NCBI GenBank assembly: GCA_947652605.1
Contig: OX393576.1
Location: forward strand, 50,568,966 to 50,632,965
Reading direction: 5' to 3'
DNA from: Elmis aenea
Lineage: Eukaryota; Arthropoda; Insecta; Coleoptera; Elmidae
DNA: 64,000 nucleotides
Both the position numbers and the translations under genes were made by a program. The first letter of the stretch is position 1. Each line of letters begins with the position of its first letter. Positions 33,835 through 46,286 of this stretch are shown here, in pieces. The notes below the pieces were generated by a model that worked only from the letters and a program-made list of their open reading frames with translations, had not been told where the DNA came from and did not search any database.

Positions 33835-35265
33835 CATGCTGAAAGAAAATTTTCAAACTGGGTTCCGGTACCCGTAAGCAACTTTTAAAATTGCGGAAAT
33901 TTATTATGTTGTGTTATTTGTTTGTGCAAATTTGTCTAAAAAGTCACTATCGGGGGTACTTTCCTTGTAAGCACCTAAAAACTCTTCTTTGGTAATTTAA
34001 CCAACCCATCGTCACTTAGTGTACTTGGCACTTTCATTTGACAATGTGTAAGTAGGTAGGTACCTAATTTTAATGACCGCTGGCATTATTTGGTGCTTTT
34101 TTTTTTAAATTTGGACTGCAGATATTTTTTCGGCTTTTTATATGCATTTTAATTCAAATTGAGACATACCTACTACCGTTAACGAACATTTTATTCTGTC
34201 AATAAATATCTATGACCGAGTACAAACTCAAGAAGAACATGGATATCTTAAAAACCTTAAAGCTACAAAGTGGTTAACCCCAACATTAAAGCATTTAATG
34301 AGATATAAGTTAATTCGAAACTATTTTAATTTTTGTTTCTGTACACTGAAATCTTCTTAAGCAATGTAAAGATACTGGTAACATCTTTTTCAAATATTTG
34401 GCCGAAATTCTATTTAAAACGAGAACCTAAGTCAAGTTGTGCGAATTTAAATTTAATTATGTTTTAATTAAGGTATGCAATCAATTTAAAAAACTAGCCG
34501 ATATCTTGCACATTTTTTGTTGTTCTGTTGCATTTCAGTGTTGCGAGTCACATTATTATTGTTCAATGAAGCAAATTTTTAATAAATTATCGAATGCGTC
34601 ATTAAAGTTCAACGATTATGATCTGTAGTGGCTGAATATTGCGCACTACATATGCCAGTACCCAGTTTTAAAATTAAAAATGTTTTATCTACATAGTTCA
34701 CATGGAATATGCAGATGCATGCAGATTTGATCTGTGTCAAGCGCTAATTGTATTATCGAGCACTTGGGCAAATATTTGCATTAAACTTTGTTGAATTTAA
34801 CAGGTAGGATTGTGAATGTGTGTTATGTAATTTCAAACTGTTGTACAGTATGAAGTGTGATAGATTTATTTAAAATAGGCACATACCTACTGAAAGGAGT
34901 ATGGGTGCTCAACAGTTTGAAAAAAAAAAATGTTTAGGGTCAATAATATCAAAGTTTGCAAAAATCGTCAGCTGTTTTCTTAAGCAGGTTTACAGTAATT
35001 TAGTTTAGCAACTTAAATTAAATTGAGTTTGTTTCGTTTAATTACAAACGAATTGTACATATAAATTCTTATTAGGATTTTTAGCGCCAAATTTATTTTT
35101 CTAAAATAACTTCCGCCAATGTCTTTAAAACAATTTAGGTATTTGTCAATTGCCAATGTTTTTTTATAAATTTATGGTGATCCTGTTAGTAGGCATGGCG
35201 AAAACAGATAAGTCTAGCGAAGATAATACCTTTAAAAAAGTGAATCCTTTTGTAACGTTATTGTA
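33835..35265. other. No gene seen; one foldback relic near 33980-34010
   Basis: TTCTTTGGTAATTTAACCAA at about 33982 is the complement of the shared foldback subterminal block. The frame 34437-34628 has no motif. Otherwise A+T-rich. Confidence 0.4.
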
Positions 35266-36487
35266 CAGGGTGGTCCAAATTCGATGGGATTGCATGGGTA
35301 TCTCGGTTAATATTTAAAATAGAGAAACGGTTAAATTACCAAAAATGTGCAGTTTTTTGAGACAAACTCAGAACCGTTTTCAAAAATATTCTATCATTTC
35401 CGGTTTTCGAGTTATCGAATAAAAAGTGTTTTTTTGTCATATTAATAATGTGTCATATCTCCGTTATTGTTGTAAATATCGAAAATATTTATTAAGATTA
35501 TTTTTAGATATTTTTATGTTTAATTTAATTATACTAAAAAAAAAAACTACGCTCGCTGTTAAAAAGTTATGGCACAAAATTACCTTTTTTTAAATGGAAG
35601 CGATAGTTGGCTATGACATTTAAATTCCTTATTTTTTTCTCATTCCAAATATATAAGAGTCGATGTATTTATTTTTAATAATACGCAAGTTATGAAGGTT
35701 TTTTAGGTTTTTTTTTTCTAAGAAAATCATAGTAGGCTATGAAAACAAAAACTAAACAAGGTGTAAAACCTTACAAAAGTCATGTGGTACAAGTTACCAA
35801 GGTTTTTTAATATGTTGTGGAGATAAACATTGTAAATATTTGAAAATAAGAAAACAACGATATAGTCGGTATCAGCAGTAATGTAGGATATTGTTGTTTA
35901 TCTTATGTTCAAAAAATTTCGTATTTATCTCAATAACAAATTAAAAAACCTTGGTAACTTGTACCACATGAGTTTTATAAGGTTTTACACTTTGTTTATT
36001 TTTTGTTTTCACAGCCTACTATGATTTTCTTTTAAAAAAAAAACTAAAAAACTATAACTTGCGTATTGTTGAAAATAAATACATCAACCCTTATATATTT
36101 GAAATGAGAAAAAAAATGAGGAATTTAAATAGGTCATAGCCAACTATCGTTTCCATTTAAAAAAAGGTAAGTTTGTGTCATAACTTTTTAACGGCGAGTG
36201 TAAAATTTTTTTTTTTTAGTATAATTAAATTAAACATAAAAATATCCAAAAATAATCTTAGTAAATATTTTTGATATTTACAACAATAACGGAGATATGA
36301 CACATTATTAATATGACAAAAAAACACTTTTTATTCGATAACTCGAAAACCGGAAATGATAGAATATTTTTGAAAACGGTTTTGAGTTTGTCTCAAAAAA
36401 CTGCACATTTTTGGTAATTTAAGCGTTTCTCTATCTTAAATATTAACCGAGATACCCATGCAATCCCATCGAATTTGGACCACCCTG
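35266..36487. mobile_element. Foldback element, family A, complete copy
   Basis: Starts CAGGGTGGTCCAAATTCG and ends with the reverse complement; TA outside both ends (35264-35265 and 36488-36489). Arms of about 550 bp are nearly identical. The subterminal block is GGTATCTCGGTTAATATTTA then GAAACGGTTAAATTACC; the second shared block TTTAAATGGAAGCGATAG, then TTGGCTATG, lies at about 35593. The loop (about 35830-35920) has no coding match. Further copies are at 39091 and 63057. Confidence 0.95.
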
Positions 36488-37714
36488 TACATGACTTCGG
36501 TAATGTTTTTGAATAATTTTTTTTGTAAAATTTTAACAATTATAGCCATTGATCAAAATAATTTGGCATTCACTGTACAATTTGGTCTTTTTGTGGTTAT
36601 CTTGAATAACTTTTATATTAAATATGGTGAAATTTCCAAAAAGGTTTTTAGAAACAAATATAAACTCATGCAAATATTTTCTGTTAAAAATTACGTATAA
36701 TATTATCTATAAAAAATCTCTTTTGTAGAAAAACTAGATCAGTTTCAAGTTTCAACACTTGTCTTATAATTAAGAAAGTTTTTGGCTCAACACTGAACTT
36801 TTTAACCAAAGTGTCGTTGTTTATAGATAATAAGGTACATAATTTTTAACCAGCCCAAAAAATGAATAAATAAATAATTCAAGCAATACCAACATTAAAA
36901 CCTTCTAAAAGAACGTATATTTTTTGATTTGAGTTAATACTAAAAATCTTTTTGGCGATGTAAAACTGTGTCATATCTCTATAAATATGTATAGAAATGG
37001 CTTATAATATTTTTAACGTGCGATTTATTTATGTAAGTCTAATTGCGTCATTGAAAGTTTAAGTAGTTGGAACACCAACCTACGTTTTTTTATTAGCAAC
37101 CGTAGTTGGAATTTTCGTCTTGAAACTTTCTTACGTTTTATCTGGTTTGAATGTTATTTTAAAAAATACATATAACATTCAATGTTCTAAAATTTTATTA
37201 ATTTAAAAAATATAAAAATTATTTGTTTACATGTAAAAAAATAAATAACTCATTTGTGTGTATTATAACTTTGAAACTAGTATATTTATTACTCCTATTA
37301 TTTATGCCCTTAAATTTAACGTTTAAAAGCAAACACAACGGGTTTATTATATGTAAAACGATAAAGGAAATATGATGCTTTATCAAAACGACATAAATAC
37401 TTTTTCGGCAATAACTCAAAAAAAAGATGGGTAAAAGAAAACTTTTAGGTGATTATGATTTGTCTCGGGAAAAAAACGTGATTAACTTAAACAAACCAGA
37501 ATAAATTTACACTAATAATTTTCTGCTTACAAGAATTTATGGCATTTTAAGTCAAGTGAACAATTTAAACAAATCAGATCAAAATTACACCTAGGCGCCT
37601 CTGCACCGTGCACAAATTTTTGAAGTTATTATTATTTTTTTTAATACAGAATTTTGCATTGTTAATTAAATGTAATGTTTAACAACACCAATTTTATCTA
37701 CTACATTAATAATA
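36488..37714. other. No gene seen
   Basis: A+T-rich; the frames at 36458-36700 and 37219-37419 are hydrophobic low-complexity translations without motifs. Confidence 0.4.
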
Positions 37715-38043
37715 CAGTGGTTCTTAACCTTTCCGTATTTGCCTTCCTTCAGAAATCCTAAAATATATTCGTGGCCCCCTAGTTTGTAGTAGAATAATAA
37801 TCATTAAAATTTATTTTTAAACAATGGTTTTATTTACGGAATACAAATTTTTTAAAAATTATTATAGAAATTTTAATATAATGTTTGAAAACTGTATGGT
37901 ACATTTTATGACTTATAATTTCAAACTGATCGATATGACTAATCTGGCAACTACCTGATTATAATACAACAATTTAAAATTTTATCAGCCGTATACGTTC
38001 TGTACGTTTTTTGCGCCCCCTTCCTCCCGGTTAAGAATTGCTG
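37715..38043. mobile_element. hAT MITE
   Basis: Left end CAGTGGTTCTTAACCTTTCC; the right end reverse-complemented is CAGCAATTCTTAACCGGG. Terminal similarity is good, but the flanking octamers (TAATAATA and TACCTAAT) do not match, so the duplication is decayed. Non-coding. Confidence 0.75.
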
Positions 38044-38540
38044 TACCTAATACACATTAAAAAGGCTTAGGCTTAAAGTTTCATTACGTAATTTATTTCA
38101 TCGTCGATCCGACCTTTTAAACAAGAATAAAGCCTATTTTTATAGTCATTACTTTACCAAACTGTTGGCAATATATACACGTTATTTTTTTTTTTTAATT
38201 CTTTGTTCATGCACGGATGACAATACCGGTGTCCTTCACATAATGAGGTTTTCAACCAAACGTCTATTATTCACTATTAAATTACTACTAGCGGAACATT
38301 ACCTCTTTGTTATTCTATTATAAAACCCAACGAAGTACCATAAATCAAATTTTAGCGATCATGCTTGGATTCGCAACATTCGTAAAATTTTTCAAGTCAC
38401 GCAAGCCATATTTTATCTATCTTAATAAGATATGAACCAAATTGAAATTTCTTTCAAAGTAAGTTTAAACTAACACAAATCCGTTGAACGTATCTCGTAC
38501 GCGAAAATAAAGTTATTGCTTTAAAATTCAGACTGCATTA
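38044..38540. other. No gene seen
   Basis: Ordinary A+T-rich DNA. Confidence 0.4.
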
Positions 38541-38546
38541 TAAGGT

Positions 38547-38573
38547 TGACGTCATTCCTCTTTTGTGACGTCA
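38547..38573. promoter_or_regulatory. Two perfect CRE palindromes (TGACGTCA)
   Basis: TGACGTCA occurs at 38547-38554 and again at 38566-38573, 19 bp centre to centre, close to two helical turns. This is the consensus site for CREB/ATF bZIP factors. The following 200 bp (to about 38780) are G+C-richer than the neighbourhood and unrelated to the repeats. A promoter or enhancer is plausible; there is no recognisable transcript, and the frame 38546-38764 has no known motif. Confidence 0.4.
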
Positions 38574-38780
38574 TAATTTCAGTTTCAGCGGTACCGGAAG
38601 TTGACCTACTTCTAGCTGCAGACGCGTCTGAATGCACTGGTTCGTTCACACGAGGAAATGAATGGTGTTTCGATTTGAAAATCATTGTCGACCGGGCATG
38701 GCCCTATAAAGACGAGTTATTTTTGTTATTTTTGTGGGCCGATTTGCGTCGACGTTACAAATAGCTTTTGCGTGTAGGAT

Positions 38781-39090
38781 AGAACGTCAGTAAATATTTA
38801 TATTGCCCTAGTTTATCTGTTTAAAAGTAAAATTATTAGCGGCTCGTTTTGTTCCATTCGTACCAGTGCATTTTAAGTTGTATTGCGTTATTCTTTGGAA
38901 CATAAACATGGCAGTTTTTTATTCTTATTGCTTCAAACTACTACAGTTATTACTAACATATTTATTAAATCGATATTTATAACTCAAATTACCAATTGCA
39001 GCAAAATTTTTCGTAATTTATTACTTTATTTGTAATAATTTTTGCAATCCTCCTTAAATTTTGTTACGTTGTTCGAGTACGTACTACGTA
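38781..39090. other. No gene seen
   Basis: A+T-rich; nothing recognised. Confidence 0.4.
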
Positions 39091-39460
39091 CAGGGTGGTC
39101 CAAATTCGATGGGATTGCATGGGTATCTCGGTTAATATTTAAGATAGAGAAACGGTCAAATTACCAAAAATGTGCAGTTTTTTGAGACAAACTCAGAACC
39201 GTTTTCAAAAATATTCTATCATTTCCGGTTTTTGACTTACTACAAAAAACGTGGTTTTTTGTCATATTAATAATGTGTCATATCTCCGTTATTCTTGTAA
39301 ATATCGAAAATATTTATGGAGATTAATTTTAGCTATTTTTATGTTAAATTCGATTAAACTAAAAAAAAATTACGCTCGCCGTTAAAAAGTTATGACACAA
39401 ACGTACCTTTTTTTAAATAGGAGTGATAGTTGGCTATGACCTATTTAAATTCCTTATTTT
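39091..39460 (+). mobile_element. Foldback family A, single arm
   Basis: Matches the left arm of 35266-36487 from CAGGGTGGTCCAAATTCG (after TA at 39089-39090) to CCTTATTTT, then stops abruptly. Loop and right arm are missing. Scattered changes (for example TTTTGACTTACTACAAAAA for the usual TTCGAGTTATCG region) show it is diverged from the other copies. Confidence 0.9.
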
Positions 39461-41345
39461 ATTATCACAATTTGTAAATAATTTAGTAATGATTGCTCAA
39501 ATTTTATGTATAATATAGTGACGTCGATAGGTATAACCCAAATGAACAAAAACTCTTGAATGTCCTCAATGGTTTTTAAAGGATGTAAAGGGTTTTGAGG
39601 AAAAAGGTTTGTGTTCTACTGTCTTTATGATAAAAAAATATAACTGCAATTGTTAAGAAAATTAGCATTTAGCTTTAGAACTCCAAATTTAAATCAAAAT
39701 TAATAGGTAAAATACGTTAGGTTTTGGAAAATTAAGGTACACCAAGAATAAACTGATGAAGCAATCCTGGAAAGAAATCGTTTAAAAAAGAACAAAAATA
39801 AGTGGCAGTATTGGCATAGCTTTTTTATCAACTACCCTATCTCTTACTTAAACAATTCCTTCATACAGAAAAAATCAAATATGAATAATCTGAAAAGAAA
39901 ATCTTAATTTTTTTTATTTCAAATTCTGCTTTTGATAAAAAGATGCTTCAAAACTTAAAAACCAAATGGAAAATGGTTTTAACCATCAACGAATACTCCA
40001 TAACTTTTTCAAACAGTAAATCTTAGTTTAATTTTTTGTTTACAATCAACCTCGTATGTACATGTTTTGTTTTTTTTTTAAATATAAAACTAGGAATGTT
40101 TTTACCGATCGTCGGTTTACTGTTCATCCATCTGCCTATTTGCCCAAAACACAAATTACAGCAGTTTATTGTCTCGTTCTCAATTTAAAATTGAATAAAC
40201 CGTAAAATTAATTCATTTTTTTGAAAGTTGCAAATGTACAGCAATTACTTTAAATTATGTCGTTAAGTTATAAATAGCTACTGTTTCTATCTAAATATTT
40301 AATAACTAACCTACCTGATAAAGTAAACACATCTAACCTGCTATTACATTTACATAACTCTTTTTTCTTTTTTTAAACCAACCGTAGCACTACATTCATC
40401 GCAACAAGCAAGAAAATTGAATACCCACCTAAATGGTACACAAAATAATATATGGCATTTATTTACGATTTCTATCAAATCTATCGCTCATAATAAATCA
40501 TAAGTCTGTTATATATTATCAGTAACCTTAATCTTAGTGTATCCTAAACACCGGAAAATAAAACACGGAAAAGTATTTTAATATAAGTCACGTAAAGTTT
40601 GACCAACGATTTCCGTATTTATCGTAACTCATTTTCGTACGATTCGTTTATTATTGCCGCTATTATCGGTTGTGTAGCTTTATATGCTATACTACAATGT
40701 TATCAATGAGGTTAATGTTTACTTTCCTCGCCGACACAGTCCTGTAAAAATAGAAATTATTTTATCGATTAATATTTATAACAGTATACGAGAATCAAAG
40801 CGAAAGTATTCATTTATTATTCTCTTAAAAATGTATGAATTTTTTTGCTTATTTGAAATCGGTTTTTTTTTTCGCCACTAGGCAATCAACGACTCCAGGG
40901 GGCGAATTCTTACACCCGTAATGGTTTTGCCGATCCTGATATTAATTAAATTCAGCAGGATATGGTTATTTACTGTGCAATAATAATGCATATCATACAG
41001 GTATTTACGGAATCGTATTGATAATATTCGAGATTTGTTTTGAGTTTTTAAGATCAAAGTGTAACTAATTTTAAAGATAAACATCGATAAAGTTAAACAA
41101 AAATAAATTATGAAAACATAAAAAATAATAAACATAGAGCAATATTATACGAAAAGATATTTATTTTTAGGCTGCATCTAGAAATAAATTTGATTTCCTT
41201 TTTCACTGATAGATTCATCGCATGAATTTTAGTCGATAATATGCTATTAACTGTTTTGTAATTTTGCCAATAACCGATATATCCCCCATAATGTGATTCA
41301 AATCATATTATTTTTTTATGGGATAATCATTACCGTTAAAGTACA
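39461..41345. other. No gene seen
   Basis: A+T-rich; the frames 40684-40881 and 40878-41135 have no recognisable features. Confidence 0.4.
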
Positions 41346-41970
41346 CAGGGTGTGTAAAAATTGACGGAAGCGCTACACGTGGCGATGTTCTTCGTAAAAT
41401 TCTAAGTCGAAAATCTTAATACGAAAATGTTGTACCATGCTTGCTGTGTCTGCAAGAGGTCCTCAAAGTTTTGACATTTAGTCTTTTAATAAGCGTTATC
41501 ATTTAATACTTGCAAATGAAAAATCTGCAATTTGGAATAAAAATAAATTTCGAATAGTATTTTTTCCTAGACATTGTGTTCTTCCTTTCAAAAATTGGTG
41601 TTGAAAATATGTAAATCACTGATTTGAATGATAATAATACATATGGCAACATTGTCATTAGCTGTCATCTCTGTTTTTCTCGTAATTATTTCTAGTTTGT
41701 GTTTTACGATACCCAAAAGTTTGCAGCTATGTTTACGAACTGAAGGCTTTCAGTTCGAACAAAAATTGTAAATACCTAAGTAAAAATTGCTGATAAAAAA
41801 ATGTCCAAACGCAAATCAATGTATGCAATGTTGCCAATTTTTTTTTTCGTTAAATGGTTCCTGAGGCCGTAGGAAGCATGGTACAACATTTTTGTATTAA
41901 GATTTTCGACTTATAATTTTACGAAGAACATCGCCACGTGTAGCGCTTCCGCCAATTTATACACACCCTG
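41346..41970. mobile_element. Foldback element, family B
   Basis: Starts CAGGGTGTGTAAAAATTG and ends with its near reverse complement (CACACCCTG at 41970 followed by TA). The left neighbour is CA in place of TA, presumably a point change. Arms of about 110 bp include GCTACACGTGGCGATGTTC. The inner part has ATGGCAACATTGTCATTAGC, reminiscent of the second shared block. No coding match. Confidence 0.8.
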
Positions 41971-42212
41971 TATAATGTCGATATTACCCAAGTATTTTAT
42001 GAAATACACCGATGATGCTTGGTAGATAAATTGTAGCATATTTATATTATTTGATACTTTAACTAGTTATTGTATACAATACTCGGTTATTACATAAAAT
42101 AACTTATTTGTACAAAACAAAGTATGAAATAAATAGTTAACTGGCCGAAGATTATAACTTAAGGAACAACATAGGATTCATTAGACCGTTTAAAGTTGGC
42201 TACATACATATA

Positions 42213-43881
42213 CAGGGTGTCCCCGTTATCACCGCGAATATTTTAAGTGGTGATAGAGGACCTTTTTTTAAGAAAAAATGTCAAGTAAAATTTTTTCCTA
42301 AAATCAAATGCTAAGTTGATATCAACACTTACTTGATTTTTTTACACTTCTGCATTTATAAGACTCTGTAGCCGAAAATATCAATTTTATCGTAAAATGC
42401 CTTGCAGGTTTTTAATAGAGCATGAAATTCTCTACAAAATTAGTTTTATTTATTTTTTGTCTACAGGCAATGGTTTGAGAGTTATAAAGCAGTTTGTACA
42501 CAAAAATGTAAAAAATTTACAAAATTTTATTGTTTCTTAGACTTTGCAACCGCTGTATCTTTAAAACGAAAGGTTGTACAAAAAAACCGACGGCCCATTC
42601 CGGATAGCAAATTTTATGGGCTACAACTTTGGTTTAGTGAATTTTTTTAAAAATCAAACCGATTTACCGGAAAAGCTAAAATAAGGAATAGAGTGCAAAA
42701 ACAAAATTTCCTACAAATATTGTTTTGTATTTAATAATGCTTTTAAAGAGATTGCGATTACGTACTTGACAATGATGGAGGTCATTTTGAACACTTATTG
42801 AAATAATTTTGTGGTTACATGTTAATTTTATTGCGTCCAGATAGATTTGCATTGTTTTGCATTTTATCGTTTTCGAAAAACAAAAACTCCCGGTAATTAT
42901 GATATTTTGTATTTAAAAATGCCATAGCATCGGCAACATTCATAAAATTATGTATCTCATCAGTTTCAAAGCTTTTTATGAAGTTTGAAATTCTTCAGAA
43001 AACCACCCCTTATCTTTTTTTTAAGGAGCTAACGAACAAATTTAACAAAAAATTGTAAAATTGCATATAAATAAGTTATGTAAATTTTTAAAAACGCCGC
43101 ATCTTTTTAACGAAACGTCGTAGAGCAAAACGGATGGCTATTGCGGATAAGGCATTTAACGGACTACAACTTCGGTAAATATGTTGTTCAATAAAACTAA
43201 ATGTATCATAGAAATGTTAGTGAAAAGGTGAAAAAAAAACGATAAAATGCAAAACAATGCAAATCCATCTGGACGCAATCAAATTAACATGTAACCACAA
43301 AATTACTTCAATAAGTGTTCAAAATGACCTCCATCATTTTCAAGTACGTAATCGCAATCTCTTTAAAAGCATTATTAAATACAAAACAATATTTGTAGGA
43401 AATTTTGTTTTTGCACTCTATTCCTTATTTTCAGCTTTACCGGAAAATCGGTTTGATTTTCAAAAAAATTCACTTGACCAAAGTTGTAGCCCATAAAATT
43501 TGCTATCCGGAATGGGCCGTCGGTTTTTTTGTACAACCTTTCGTTTTAAAGATACAGCGGTTGCAAAGTCTAAGAAACAATAAAATTTTGTAAATTTTTT
43601 ACATTTTTTTGTACAAACTGCTTTATAACTCTCAAACCATTGCCTGTAGACAAAATATAAATAGAACTAATTTTGTAGAGAATTTCATGCTCTATTAAAA
43701 AGCGTTAAATTGATATTTTCGGCTACAGAGTCTTATAAATGCAGAAGTGTAAAAAAATCAAGTAAGTGTTGATATCAACTTAGCATTTGATTTTAGGAAA
43801 AAATTTGACTTGAAATTTTTTCTTAGAAAAAGGTCCTCTATCACCACTTAAAATATTCGCGGTGACAACGGGGACACCCTG
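42213..43881. mobile_element. 1.67-kb foldback element, family C
   Basis: Starts CAGGGTGTCCCCGTTATC and ends with its reverse complement; TATA outside both ends. Arms of about 670 bp (42213-42890 and 43225-43881) are nearly identical. A block in the arms (CATTCCGGATAGCAAATTTT with GGGCTACAACTTTGG) has a diverged counterpart in the loop (TATTGCGGATAAGGCATTTA with GGACTACAACTTCGG, 43095-43195), a sign of internal duplication. The open frames inside are translations of arm sequence. Confidence 0.95.
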
Positions 43882-44560
43882 TATATGTACTATGTAGTGC
43901 TATATTGCTAGGCTCGCTAAAAACCAAACGAGGGTCAAGTTAAAAGTTACTAAAAGCTTATTTTAAATGAAAACAGCTATGATGAGCTTCATTTCCTTAA
44001 AAAAAAAAAAAAACTTAACCAACCTTTAACGTGACCCTCTATTACTGGCCAAATGAATGAGCGCCAGGTTAAAGCTTTTTTTTTTAAATAGAAAGAAACG
44101 TATTATCTACATTTTTATTATTAATTTTTAAAAAAAGTATAACCAACCTCTATTAACCTAACGCTCTATACTGATGCAAACAGAAATATATTAGGTATTC
44201 GTGAACTTGGCATTAGTTTTTTAAGCGAAATATATTTCATGACCCACTTTACACAGATCGCAACCGGTATTCTATGGAAAAACGAGATAAAGTGTACCGT
44301 GTCCACTTGCAAGCTGTGGAGGGGTTTTACCAAGTAAATTCTCCATTGACATAATTATTCATTTTGATGTATTTAAAAAGAATATTTGCTTGATGTGACG
44401 TTAATAGTTAATTAAATGGACAGACAAATGCTGTCAAAATTGACGATCAATGACAATCACTGCCTTTCAGATTAAAAAATCATCAAATTTTAGATTACTA
44501 TTTTAAACTAAAAATCGTACCTTTTAGTCTTAACACTAGTATGTAGTTAGTAGTATATAC
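43882..44560. other. No gene seen; small inverted repeat
   Basis: GAGGGTCAAGTTAAAAG (43929) and its imperfect complement (CTTTAACGTGACCCTC, about 44022-44038) form a stem around A-rich DNA, a possible small MITE. Otherwise A+T-rich. Confidence 0.4.
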
Positions 44561-44752
44561 CAGGGCTGTTCGGCCCTCGAATAATATTTTGTGGCCCCCG
44601 AACATCTTACAAAAAAGTATTCAACTTAACCCTTCACTAGATTTATGCATAATATTGCGTTTAGCCTATTAGAATTAATACTCAATCGTGGTCCGCTAAA
44701 ACATAATAGTAGAAAAAATGACCCGCATTGATGTAGAAATTGGACAGCCCTG
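44561..44752. mobile_element. hAT MITE
   Basis: Left end CAGGGCTGTTCGGCCC; right end reverse-complemented CAGGGCTGTCCAATTTC. The left octamer is GTATATAC; the right flank starts GTATA and is then broken by the foldback at 44758, which may have inserted in the duplication itself. Confidence 0.75.
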
Positions 44753-44757
44753 GTATA

Positions 44758-46286
44758 CAGCGTGGTGCTTTTTTCGATGCTCACCATTGCTATTTTGGAA
44801 ACGGTAAGAGATACAAGGTCGGTTAAATTAGAGAAAAGTTGCACATTTTTATGGCGATTAAGAATCTGAAAAGAAATCCTGGATATTTGGATTCGTTTTT
44901 GATTTATTACAAAAAAACTGAAAAATGTGATTTTAGAAAAATATTATTATCTTCCCCACCATTGACGCTATTTCATTTAAACTTGTTAACTTTGTTAAAT
45001 TTTTGACCGTCCTGGGTTTGATGACGTCAACAGAAATTTTCTAAGCCTTCTAGATTTCAAGTTGCGATAGTCAACTTTTTTATTTCTTATGGCCGCCATA
45101 TTGGATTTTTACACCATCAGACAGACAAAAAAATTAGCTTTTCAGATTGGTAACCAACATACCTTTTTTCTTTCAAAAAACTTGTTGAAATTTGAAAATT
45201 TGTTAAATAATTCATAAAATCGAGAATGCTCTGAAAAACAATTGAAACTATAATATAAATAAAAGCTACAGAACATTTTATTGGTCTAATGATAACGAAA
45301 TTAAGATTGTTGGAAACATATTTAGAAGATATGTTAGGCGAATTGCCATTATTAACAATTCAAAATCATCAGTAGTTTCAGCAAGAAGGAGCTGGTCCTC
45401 ACAACGCCCGCATTGTAAAAGGATATTAATTTAGATGTACGCTTTCAAAATTCATGACTTATTACATTTGGTCCTGTTCATTGGCCTCCGTGATCGCCAT
45501 GTTTAACGCCTATGGATTACTTTTACATTGATGTTGTTTATGCAACCCTAACGGAAAATATTGAACTTCTTCGCCGTAAAATCAAAAATGCTTTCGACTC
45601 TATTTCGAGACAAACTATCCTAAAGGCAGTGGACGAAATGAATTTGAGGACTAACCACTACTGACTACATCATACATAACGGCGCGCACTTTAAACAATT
45701 TAACTAATTATTTATCTGGTGTTTTAAATTTATTGTCATTTCGTTATTTTATTAGACCTATAAAATGTTGTGTCACTTTTATTTATATTATAATTTCAAT
45801 TGTTTTACAGAACATTCGCGATTTTATAGATTATTTTACACAAATTTTAAAATTTCAACAAGTTTTTTGAAAGAAAAAAGGTATGTTGGTTACCAATCTG
45901 AAAAGCTAATTTTTTTGTCTGTCCGATGGTGTAAAAATCCAATATGGCGGCCATAAGAAATAAAAAAGTTGACTATCGCAACTTGAAATCTAGAAGGTTT
46001 AGAAAATTTCTGTTGACGTCATCAAACCCAGGACGGTCAAAAATTTAACAAAGTTAACAAGTTTAAATGAAATAGCGTCAATGGTAGGGAAGATAATAAT
46101 ATTTTTCTAAAATCACATTTTTCAGTTTTTTTTGTAATAAATCAAACACGAATCAAAATATCCAGGATTTCTTTTCAGATTCTTAATCGCCATAAAAATG
46201 TGCAACTTTTCTCTAATTTAACCGACCTTGTATCTCTTACCGTTTCCAAGATAGCAATGGTGAGCATCGAAAAAAGCACCACCCTG
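44758..46286. mobile_element. 1.53-kb foldback element, family D, with transposase C-terminal relic
   Basis: Left end CAGCGTGGTGC (one change from the right, GCACCACCCTG), TATA outside both ends. Arms of about 530 bp match closely. Subterminal block: GGAAACGGTAAGAGATACAA then GGTTAAATTAGAGAAAAG and TTGCAC. Second block: ATGGCCGCCATATTGGAT at about 45091. The loop (about 45290-45755) encodes the pseudogene below. Open frames near both ends are arm sequence. Confidence 0.95.
45375..45703 (+). pseudogene. Tc1/mariner-like (DDE_3) transposase C-terminal relic
   Basis: Plus strand. FQQEGAGPHNARIVKGY matches the second-Asp region of insect Tc1/mariner-like transposases (FQQDGA.PHNARIV; here the Asp has become Glu). 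After a frameshift: FGPVHWPP, a stop, SP, LTPMDYFYIDVVYATLTENI, ELLRRKIKNAFDSISRQTIL and KAVDEMNLRTN, then, after another shift, IIHNGAHFKQF. In the family these read W.P.SPDLTP.D.FLWG..K..VY.T...........I..A...I......... and the end ...NG.HFE. The third catalytic position is degraded (PCLTP for PDLTP). Dead, but it shows which transposase lineage this foldback derives from. Confidence 0.8.

Noticed and set aside
43257..43593. Overlapping plus-strand open frames in the 42.2 kb foldback
   Set aside because: They are translations of inverted-repeat arm sequence, have no recognised motif and occur because the arm is long and A+T-rich.
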